A stretch of 41,676 nt of DNA. It comes from an uncultured Eubacteriales bacterium. GTDB lineage: Bacteria > Bacillota > Clostridia > Oscillospirales > Oscillospiraceae. The notes under the pieces are model-generated. The model saw nothing but the letters and a program-made list of their open reading frames with translations. It did no database searches and was not told where the DNA came from. Both the position numbers and the translations under genes were made by a program. The stretch lies in contig URGL01000015.1 in NCBI GenBank assembly GCA_900547405.1, positions 1 to 41,676 of the forward strand, read 5' to 3'. This document shows, piece by piece, positions 9,036 to 14,542 of this stretch (positions within the stretch are counted from its first letter, which is position 1; each line of letters begins with the position of its first letter).

Positions 9036-9461
9036 TCAGTCGACGACGGTGACGCCCATGGAGCGGCAGGTACCGGCGACCTGGCTCTCGGCGGCTTCCA
9101 GAGTGGTAGCGTTCAGGTCAGGCATCTTGGTCTTGGCGATCTCAGCGATCTGAGCCTTGGTGATGGTGCCAACCTTGGTCTTGTTGGGAACGCCGGAGCC
9201 CTTCTCCAGACCGATGGCCTTCATGATGAGCATGGGGGTCGGAGGAGTCTTGGTGATGAAGGTGAAGCTGCGGTCGGCGTAGACAGTGATGACTACGGGG
9301 ATCTTGTAGCCTTCCTGATCCTTGGTCCGAGCGTTGAACTCCTTGATGAATGCTGCGATATTCACACCGTGCTGACCCAGAGCAGGACCAACAGGGGGAG
9401 AAGCGGTTGCCTTAGCGGCGTTGATCTGAAGCTTGATAATGCCAGTTACTTTCTGTGCCAT
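9036..9461 (-). CDS. rplK: 50S ribosomal protein L11
   Basis: L11 sits at the GTPase-associated centre of the large subunit and binds 23S rRNA. The 141-residue protein has the expected N-terminal domain (KLQINAAKATASPPVGPALGQ split over the start, with the conserved proline-rich PPVGPALGQHGVN) and C-terminal RNA-binding domain (KTPPTPMLIMKAIG). The start ATG has AGGAGG upstream. The 102-base gap from nusG contains GC-rich hairpins whose role is unclear. Secure identification by length, motifs and neighbours. Confidence 0.96.
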   Translation of the reverse strand: MAQKVTGIIKLQINAAKATASPPVGPALGQHGVNIAAFIKEFNARTKDQEGYKIPVVITVYADRSFTFITKTPPTPMLIMKAIGLEKGSGVPNKTKVGTITKAQIAEIAKTKMPDLNATTLEAAESQVAGTCRSMGVTVVD

Positions 9462-9563
9462 AATAGCACCTCCTGAATAAGATGTGGTAATGATGCGCTT
9501 GCGCGCATTGCTTGCGGGGTAAAAACCCCTCCCACGTTCCGGCCCGTAACGGACCCGATGCGT

Positions 9564-10094
9564 TTATTGGGAAACGACCTCTACCTGATCGAGCTCAAAC
9601 TCGACAGTGGTCTCCCGGCCAAACATGGATACCACCACGTTCACCGAGTTGTTGTCGACATCGATGCTTTCCACCGTGCCGGTGAAGGAGCTCAGAGGAC
9701 CGTCCATGATCCGGACAGTGTCGCCCACCTTGTAGGAAACAATGATCTCCTTCTTTTCCACACCCATGGCGTAGATCTCTTCGTCCGTCAGGGGAGTGGG
9801 GTCATTGCTGGAGGTGCCAACGAAGCCGGTGACTCCGCGCACATTCCGAATGACATGCCAGGTATCGTCGCTGTAGACCATCTTCACAAGCACATAGCCG
9901 GGATAAACCTTCCGGTCGTAGGTCTTGCTGACGCCGGACTCCGTGATCTCCGTGACGGTTTCCAGAGGAATGGACACGGCCAGGATCTGGTCCTGCAATT
10001 TACGGCTTTCGACAGTCTTTTCGATGGTGGCTTTTACAGTGTTTTCATACCCGGAATAGGTATGCACAACATACCATTTTGCGGTTTCTGCCAT
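9564..10094 (-). CDS. nusG: transcription termination/antitermination factor NusG
   Basis: NusG binds RNA polymerase and modulates pausing, termination and coupling with translation. The 176-residue protein shows the NGN domain opening (AKWYVVHTYSGYE) and a C-terminal KOW domain (VGDTVRIMDGPLSSFTGTV). Length is typical. It lies 11 bases downstream of secE and upstream of rplK, the standard order in Firmicutes. Confidence 0.96.
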   Translation of the reverse strand: MAETAKWYVVHTYSGYENTVKATIEKTVESRKLQDQILAVSIPLETVTEITESGVSKTYDRKVYPGYVLVKMVYSDDTWHVIRNVRGVTGFVGTSSNDPTPLTDEEIYAMGVEKKEIIVSYKVGDTVRIMDGPLSSFTGTVESIDVDNNSVNVVVSMFGRETTVEFELDQVEVVSQ

Positions 10095-10105
10095 GACTGC
10101 TACCC

Positions 10106-10336
10106 TTAGTGGAAAGCGCCGATGAGGGCGTCGATACCAACCTGGGCAACAAAGTCAAACAGCCAGATGAAAATGCCCACGCAGATCACGCAGACAACAA
10201 CGATGGCTGCATTCTTCAGCACCTGCTGGTAGGTGGGCCACACGACCTTCTTCAGCTCGCTCTTCAGCTCGCGGAAGTACTTGGTGACACGGCCCCAGGT
10301 TCTCTTGAACCAGTTTTCCTTTTTGACTTCTGCCAT
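10106..10336 (-). CDS. secE: preprotein translocase subunit SecE
   Basis: SecE is the small essential subunit that clamps SecY in the protein-export channel. This 76-residue version is the short Gram-positive form: an amphipathic cytoplasmic helix (YFRELKSELKKVVWPTYQQ) followed by a single membrane segment (about residues 42-70). The conserved KKVVWPT sequence is present. It is positioned between rpmG and nusG as usual. Confidence 0.95.
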   Translation of the reverse strand: MAEVKKENWFKRTWGRVTKYFRELKSELKKVVWPTYQQVLKNAAIVVVCVICVGIFIWLFDFVAQVGIDALIGAFH

Positions 10337-10351
10337 GATGGGGCGTCCTCC

Positions 10352-10501
10352 TTACTTGGTCTCGGTGTGAGTGGTGTGCTTTCTGCAGAATCTGCAGTAC
10401 TTCTTCATCTCGAGACGGTCGGGGTCGTTCTTCTTGTTCTTCATGGTGTTGTAGTTTCTCTGCTTGCACTCAGAGCATCTCAAAGTGACTTTAACGCGCA
10501 T
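10352..10501 (-). CDS. rpmG: 50S ribosomal protein L33
   Basis: This 49-residue gene reads MRVKVTLRCSECKQRNY and ends HTTHTETK. It has two CxxC pairs (CSEC and CRFC), the zinc-binding form of L33. The start is supported by AAGGAGG upstream. It is the first gene of the rpmG-secE-nusG-rplK-rplA operon and lies 15 bases before secE. It is easily missed because of its size but the identification is firm. Confidence 0.93.
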   Translation of the reverse strand: MRVKVTLRCSECKQRNYNTMKNKKNDPDRLEMKKYCRFCRKHTTHTETK

Positions 10502-10641
10502 AACGGCACCTCCTTAAAATTTGCCTCCCTGTATCACACCCGGCTATAAGAAAAGATTTAGAAAGCGATGAACTACATAGAAATCGCTCCGGGGCTGAAA
10601 AAAGGCGCACAAAAAAAGAACCCTTTTTCACAGGTGAAATC

Positions 10642-10670
10642 ATTTTATCATAGGGGGTTCCGGTTGTCAA
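10642..10670 (-). promoter_or_regulatory. promoter of the rpmG-secE-nusG-rplK-rplA operon
   Basis: On the minus strand a perfect TTGACA (10665-10670) and TAAAAT (10642-10647) are separated by 17 bases. The transcript would have a leader of about 130 bases before rpmG, in which I see a weak hairpin but no recognised riboregulator. Confidence 0.8.
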
Positions 10671-10714
10671 CAGATATTTTCACATTTTTCCCCGGTTTTT
10701 CTTCTTTTCTCAAG

Positions 10715-10743
10715 TTGCTTTTTTCTGCCGGGGCCGGTACAAT
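10715..10743 (+). promoter_or_regulatory. ruvX promoter
   Basis: TTGCTT (10715-10720) and TACAAT (10738-10743) are separated by 17 bases, 30 bases before the ruvX start. It diverges from the ribosomal operon promoter. Confidence 0.75.
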
Positions 10744-10773
10744 AGAGAAAAACTTAGAAGGAGACATTTTGGT

Positions 10774-11187
10774 ATGAAGATCATGGGAATTGATTACGGC
10801 GATGCCCGCACCGGTGTTGCCATTTCGGATCTGCTCTGCTCCATTGTAGGCTCCACCGCGGTGGTGCCCAGCCGGAACCGGGAAAAGCTGATGGCGGATA
10901 TTCTCCGGCTCATTCAGGACAATGGGGTGGGGGAAGTGGTGGTTGGTCTGCCGAAAAATATGGACGGCACTGAGGGGGCCAGGGCGGAGCTCTGCCGGGC
11001 TTTTGCCGATGAACTGAAGGAAAGATGCGGCCTGCCCGTAGCCATGTGGGATGAGCGCCGGACCACGGTGGAGGCCCACAATATTCTCTCCGCCCACAAT
11101 TACCACGGCCAGAAGCGGAAAAATACGGTAGATGCGGTGGCCGCGTCGTTGATCCTGGAGGGGTATCTGGCCTATCGGAAGCGGTAG
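10774..11187 (+). CDS. ruvX: Holliday junction resolvase-like RNase H-fold protein RuvX (YqgF)
   Basis: This 137-residue protein belongs to the YqgF family, thought to act as a nuclease in rRNA 5'-end processing and possibly on Holliday junctions. The RNase H-like fold is marked by IMGIDYGDARTGVAISD at the start, VVGLPKNMDGTEG in the middle and DERRTTVEA plus the late DAVAA motif. Length is normal. ATG at 10774 follows AGAAGGAGA. In many Firmicutes ruvX sits next to a DUF1292 gene; here that gene is about 3 kb away. Confidence 0.93.
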   Translation: MKIMGIDYGDARTGVAISDLLCSIVGSTAVVPSRNREKLMADILRLIQDNGVGEVVVGLPKNMDGTEGARAELCRAFADELKERCGLPVAMWDERRTTVEAHNILSAHNYHGQKRKNTVDAVAASLILEGYLAYRKR

Positions 11188-11193
11188 AAAAAC

Positions 11194-11266
11194 GGGGTGG
11201 TACCTGGCCAGACCCGGTGCCGCCCCTCATCCGCCGCTGCGGCGGCACCTTCCCCCAGGGGAAGGC
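11194..11266. repeat. dispersed intergenic repeat, copy B1
   Basis: This segment contains the blocks GTGCCGCCCCTCATCCGCCG and CACCTTCCCCCAGGGGAAGG, shared with the copy at 24632-24708. Between them each copy has a short GC-rich palindrome. The repeat overlaps the 3' end of the TauE/SafE half-gene and supplies its stop codon. Confidence 0.75.
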
Positions 11267-11634
11267 AAAGGCTTCTCTTTATACAGCAGCTCCCGCACAC
11301 CGGCACCCAGCAGCAGTAGGCCAAAAGGCCTCCGCAATACCTCCGGGTCCAGCCCCTGCCGCAGCAGGGCCATCCCGAAGGCTCCTGCGCATCCGGCCGC
11401 GACCCCAGGCAGCAGCTGCCGAAGATCCACGCTGCCCTGTTTCCGCCTCAGCCAGGTGGAGACCAGCGCCGAGGGGAGAAAGAACAGCAGATTCACCTGC
11501 CTGGCCCGGTCCGGCTCCCAGCCCAGGACCAGGGTCAGCCACAGGATCAGCAGGCTCCCGCCGCCGATGCCCAAAGCGGAAAGAAAGCCCAGAACCGTGC
11601 CAACGAGGACGGAAACCGGGAGGGATCCTAGCAT
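11227..11634 (-). CDS. TauE/SafE family transporter, C-terminal half-gene
   Basis: This 135-residue membrane protein carries one TauE/SafE (TSUP) half-repeat: about four hydrophobic segments starting with the family glycine motif SALGIGGGSLLILW. It begins with ATG at 11634, overlapping the end of the preceding half-gene by seven bases. Full-length family members carry two such repeats in one chain and move sulfite or other sulfur/organic anions; here the two repeats are separate polypeptides that presumably pair. The last 12 or so residues (PSPGGRCRRSGG) are encoded inside the dispersed repeat B1, so the natural C-terminus may have been replaced. Confidence 0.8.
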   Translation of the reverse strand: MLGSLPVSVLVGTVLGFLSALGIGGGSLLILWLTLVLGWEPDRARQVNLLFFLPSALVSTWLRRKQGSVDLRQLLPGVAAGCAGAFGMALLRQGLDPEVLRRPFGLLLLGAGVRELLYKEKPLPSPGGRCRRSGG

Positions 11635-11981
11635 AGGTATCGGATGCCTCCCCAGAGAATGAAGATCCCCAGCAGCCTGTGGAGCCACTGCACAGGGATC
11701 TTTTTGCCCCAAAGCCCGGCAAAGAGTCCCCCAAGGGCGCTGCCGGGCAGATAGGGCAGGGCATCGGACAGGCTCAGGCCCTCCTGCCAAAGGCTTGCCG
11801 CCAGAACCGTCACGCAGACGGGCAGGATGATGGCCACAGAGGCAGGAAAGAGCCTGCTTTCCTCCATCCCGCCCCAGAGCCCCAGAATGGGCACCAGCAC
11901 CAGACCCCCTCCGGCACCGAAGAGCCCGGCCACGGATCCGGCGGCCAGGCCGCCCAGGATCAGGGGCACAGAATTCCCCAT
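11628..11981 (-). CDS. TauE/SafE family transporter, N-terminal half-gene
   Basis: This 117-residue protein has about four membrane segments and the glycine motif GLFGAGGGLVLVPIL characteristic of a TauE/SafE repeat. It is half the usual family length and is followed, with a seven-base overlap, by a second half-gene. Both frames look intact and each half has its own start codon, so this appears to be a true two-gene arrangement, although an ancestral frameshift cannot be excluded. Its AGGAGG ribosome-binding site lies inside the 3' arm of the upstream terminator hairpin (11991-12019). Substrate unknown. Confidence 0.8.
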   Translation of the reverse strand: MGNSVPLILGGLAAGSVAGLFGAGGGLVLVPILGLWGGMEESRLFPASVAIILPVCVTVLAASLWQEGLSLSDALPYLPGSALGGLFAGLWGKKIPVQWLHRLLGIFILWGGIRYLC

Positions 11982-12019
11982 AAAAAAGCACCTCCTCCGG
12001 GAATTGTTTCCGGAGGAGG
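11982..12019 (-). terminator. terminator overlapping the TauE/SafE ribosome-binding site
   Basis: A perfect 10-bp stem (CCTCCTCCGG with CCGGAGGAGG, nine-base loop) is followed on the minus strand by TGCTTTTTT and immediately by the ATG of the TauE/SafE half-gene. It ends transcription from the parvulin gene. The 3' arm doubles as the AGGAGG of the next gene, so the same fold would also block translation. Confidence 0.8.
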
Positions 12020-12038
12020 CGTTTTTATACGGGGTTTA

Positions 12039-13646
12039 TCAGCTGTTGGCGCTGAGGACCAGGTCTGTGCGGATGTGGGAGGTATCGCCTACGGTCATAT
12101 CCACGCTTTCCACCAGGGTGTTGTACCAGGTGTTGTAGGCATCGGTCTCCAGGTCGGTCTTGATCAGGTACTCCCGATAGGTTTCTTCGGACAGGCCCAC
12201 GAAGTACATCACATGGTAGCCGTAGTTGGTTTCCACAATGCCGGTATCGCCGGGCTTGCGGGAGCTGTCGAAGCACCAGTTGTTGAAGGCGCTGACCATC
12301 TGGCCGGGATACACGTTCTCATACAGGCCGCCGTTGTCCTTGGAGCCGGTGTCGGTGGTCTTCTCGGTGGCCAGGGCGGCGAAGCTGTCTTCGGTGGCCT
12401 CGCCCTGCTTCCATTCGTTCAGCAGGTCCTCGGCGGTCTGCTTGGCGGCAGCCTTTTCCTCGTCAGAGTAGGTGGTGTTGCCGCTGTCGTCGGTGGTGCC
12501 GCCTTCAAAGCCGGCCAGGATGTGCCGGACATTTACCAGGGGGAACTGGTTGTCGGTGGAGCCGATGTAGTAGACGGCATAGTAGCCGGAGATGGTGGTC
12601 ACTTCGTTGCCATCCTCATCGGTAGAGGTGGAGGTGCTGGCAATGTAGGTCTTGTCGCCTTCCTTCCGGCTGCTGTCGCTGATCCAGTCGGCAATGACGG
12701 AGCTGACGGAGGTGTAGCGGTTATCGGTCATGGCGGTGCTGGCGGCGGAGGAATCGGCATTCACTTCCAGCTTGGCAATGGCGGCATCGAAGTCGGCCAC
12801 GCTCTGGATGTCAGCGCCGGTGATGGTCTTGGCATCGGCCTCGGCGGCGGCAGCCTTCTCCTCGTTGGTAGCCTCGTCATCCAGGTAACGGCTGGAGGAC
12901 AGGTAGTACTGATAGTAGGAGTAGGAGTTGTAGACCTTGGAGTCCTCGCTGTCCTTGGCGGATACCTCATCGGCAGAGAAGGTCAGGCTGTCCTTATAGC
13001 TGTCCTGGTAGCCGCTGGCGGTCAGGTTGGCCCGCAGGTAGTTCTGGTAGCCCTCCAGGGTGGCGCCCTTGCCGTACATGGCCTTCAGGTAATCCACAGG
13101 CTTGGAGTAGCCGTAGACACTGGCGTAGAGAGACAGGTTGGAGGTGATGGAATCGATCTGGTCCTGGCTGTCCTGGTCCAGCTCGTAGCCGTTCTTTTCG
13201 GCCTCCTGGCAGACGGCGTAGACGGACTTGGCGCTCTCCTCGGCAGAGGACAGGAAGTATTCTGCCCAGGTTTCGCCGGTCTCTTCATTGTAAACCTGCT
13301 GGTCCAGGGCCTTGCCGGTGTCCAGACCGAACAGGGACAGGTAGGAGCCGTTCTGGGAGTAGAAGCTGTTGACGGTGTCGATGAAGTAGTAGCTCAGCTC
13401 CGCGTTGCTCATGGTGGTGTCCCCCAGGGTCAGGGCCACGGTATTTTTCTCCCGGCTGCCGCTGTTGGCAATGGACCGGTTGACACCGACGGTTGCGGCT
13501 ACCACCACCAGAAGGGCCAGCACCACGCCGAAGGCGATGGTATAGGCTTTGGTTTTCTTGTCTTCCTTGTTCTGCGCCAGCTGGCGTTCGGTCAGCTTGG
13601 CGGCGTTTTCTTCAGCACGAAGCTTCTTCTTGCTGGATGCACTCAT
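12039..13646 (-). CDS. membrane-anchored parvulin-type peptidyl-prolyl isomerase (PrsA/SurA-like)
   Basis: The 535-residue protein has a basic cytoplasmic N-terminus, one membrane anchor at about residues 38-58 and a large extracytoplasmic part. A SurA_N-like helical region is followed by a C-terminal rotamase domain recognisable from VNVRHILAGFEGG and later GLYENVYPGQMV, then GIVETNYGYHVMYFVG. It probably helps fold exported proteins, like PrsA of Bacillus, but is anchored by a TM helix rather than a lipid. ATG at 13646 with GAGAGGAAA upstream is preferred to an upstream in-frame ATG within the promoter. It has its own promoter (13705-13733) and terminator. Confidence 0.85.
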   Translation of the reverse strand: MSASSKKKLRAEENAAKLTERQLAQNKEDKKTKAYTIAFGVVLALLVVVAATVGVNRSIANSGSREKNTVALTLGDTTMSNAELSYYFIDTVNSFYSQNGSYLSLFGLDTGKALDQQVYNEETGETWAEYFLSSAEESAKSVYAVCQEAEKNGYELDQDSQDQIDSITSNLSLYASVYGYSKPVDYLKAMYGKGATLEGYQNYLRANLTASGYQDSYKDSLTFSADEVSAKDSEDSKVYNSYSYYQYYLSSSRYLDDEATNEEKAAAAEADAKTITGADIQSVADFDAAIAKLEVNADSSAASTAMTDNRYTSVSSVIADWISDSSRKEGDKTYIASTSTSTDEDGNEVTTISGYYAVYYIGSTDNQFPLVNVRHILAGFEGGTTDDSGNTTYSDEEKAAAKQTAEDLLNEWKQGEATEDSFAALATEKTTDTGSKDNGGLYENVYPGQMVSAFNNWCFDSSRKPGDTGIVETNYGYHVMYFVGLSEETYREYLIKTDLETDAYNTWYNTLVESVDMTVGDTSHIRTDLVLSANS

Positions 13647-13704
13647 GGTATCATTTCCTCTCGTTATTGGTGTGCAAATAGTATATTTGCAGATAGACCT
13701 GCCT

Positions 13705-13733
13705 ATTATAATCGAAAAGAGGCCCAGTTGCAA
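13705..13733 (-). promoter_or_regulatory. promoter of the parvulin gene
   Basis: On the minus strand TTGCAA (13728-13733) and a perfect TATAAT (13705-13710) are 17 bases apart, about 60 bases upstream of the start codon. Confidence 0.75.
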
Positions 13734-13764
13734 GAGGGGAATGGGGGAAAAACAAAAATTTACA

Positions 13765-13799
13765 AAGTAAAAACCCCGGGGAACCGAAGTTCCTCGGGG
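13765..13799 (-). terminator. terminator of the 6S-like RNA
   Basis: The hairpin at 13774-13799 (CCCCGAGGAAC paired with GTTCCCCGGGG, TTCG-type loop) is followed on the minus strand by TTTTTAC. It closes the transcript that contains DUF1292 and the structured RNA. Confidence 0.8.
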
Positions 13800-13992
13800 G
13801 ACCCGCTTTGGCCGTACCGCATCCGATTATGACCTGCACGAAATGGCAGGTGGGTTGCCGCTCCCGGCGTTCTCTGCTCCCAGCGTCCACCCATCGTCGA
13901 GGCGTGGGCGGGAGGTCTGCAATCCCGCCGGGAAGTCTAACTTCCCGTTAAAAAAATGTGGGTCCAAAAGGACACGACACGCACCAAGCAGG
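13800..13992 (-). ncRNA. ssrS: structured RNA, probably 6S RNA
   Basis: The stretch between the DUF1292 stop and the terminator has no convincing reading frame but is rich in pairing segments: GCGGGA/TCCCGC, a GGGAAG/CTTCCC hairpin and an ACCTGC/GCAGGT hairpin, and 5' CCTGC can pair with 3' GCAGG to close the molecule. Size (about 190 bases) and the 5' layout (TTCCTGC...GTGCGTGTC...ACCCACATTTTTTTAACGGG) resemble 6S RNAs of Clostridia as I remember them. 6S RNA mimics an open promoter and sequesters the vegetative RNA polymerase. Ends are approximate and the family is not confirmed; a covariance search is needed. Confidence 0.55.
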
Positions 13993-14002
13993 AAGAAGCG
14001 AC

Positions 14003-14281
14003 TTACTCGCTGTCTTCTTCCTCGTAGAGCTCATCCATGATCAGGTCGTACACGGCCTTCAGCTCCTCCTCGTCCTCAATGGCACAGAGGATCGGCTCAC
14101 CGTCTTCCTCGATGGATTTTAAAATGCTCACTTCCAGGTCGTCGGAATCCTCCGCTCCGGCGGGGATGACGGCCATGTAGCTCTCACCGTTGTACTCGGT
14201 GGTTGTGAGCACCTCCAGCTCGTATTCCGTCCCGTCCTCATCGGTAATGGTGATGAAATCGGAACCGTATTGATCTTCCAT
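14003..14281 (-). CDS. DUF1292 domain-containing protein (YrzB-like)
   Basis: This 92-residue, very acidic protein fits the DUF1292 family: FITITDEDGTEYELEVL near the start, then a segment of the type YMAVIPA, and an acidic tail ELYEEEDSE. Function is unknown; family members are soluble and often lie near ruvX and alaS in Firmicutes. The start has AAGGAG upstream and the promoter is at 14318-14346. The predicted 6S-like RNA follows within about 10 bases and has no promoter of its own that I can see, so it may be processed from this transcript. Confidence 0.88.
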   Translation of the reverse strand: MEDQYGSDFITITDEDGTEYELEVLTTTEYNGESYMAVIPAGAEDSDDLEVSILKSIEEDGEPILCAIEDEEELKAVYDLIMDELYEEEDSE

Positions 14282-14317
14282 AATGGGACTCCTTCCAGGG
14301 GCTCATTTCTTGTCTGT

Positions 14318-14346
14318 ATTGTACAACCAATGGACCATAAAATCAA
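14318..14346 (-). promoter_or_regulatory. DUF1292 promoter
   Basis: On the minus strand TTGATT (14341-14346) and TACAAT (14318-14323) are 17 bases apart, giving a leader of about 30 bases. Confidence 0.75.
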
Positions 14347-14447
14347 GAGGGAATTTTCTTTTTCTTTTTTCCTCGGCTTTAGACATAGGTTTCCCGGGAA
14401 ATTCACCTATAATTCACGAATTGGGTCTTTCGTTTTTTGAATTCCTA

Positions 14448-14456
14448 TGATATAAT
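14448..14456 (+). promoter_or_regulatory. extended -10 promoter of the penicillin-binding protein gene
   Basis: TGATATAAT forms an extended -10 element (TG, one base, TATAAT). The -35 region is weak. It lies about 85 bases before the start codon. Confidence 0.5.
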
Positions 14457-14542
14457 CCGGAGATGATATGGTGACGAACCATGCGCATTTCTCTGAAAGG
14501 ATTCGATTTTGCCCCCACCGGGGAAAATCGTGGGTTTGATCT

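Noticed and set aside
9462..9563. Ribosomal-protein leader regulatory RNA between nusG and rplK
   Set aside because: GC-rich hairpins are present but I could not match them to a known leader motif.
11679..13832. Long plus-strand frame opposite the TauE/SafE and parvulin genes
   Set aside because: It crosses the terminator and the promoter of the parvulin gene and consists of Gly/Val-rich shadow sequence.
13800..13992. tmRNA, SRP RNA or RNase P RNA as identity of the structured RNA
   Set aside because: The tRNA-like ends of tmRNA, the SRP GGAAGCAGCC-type loop and the conserved RNase P GAGGAAAGTCC block are all missing.
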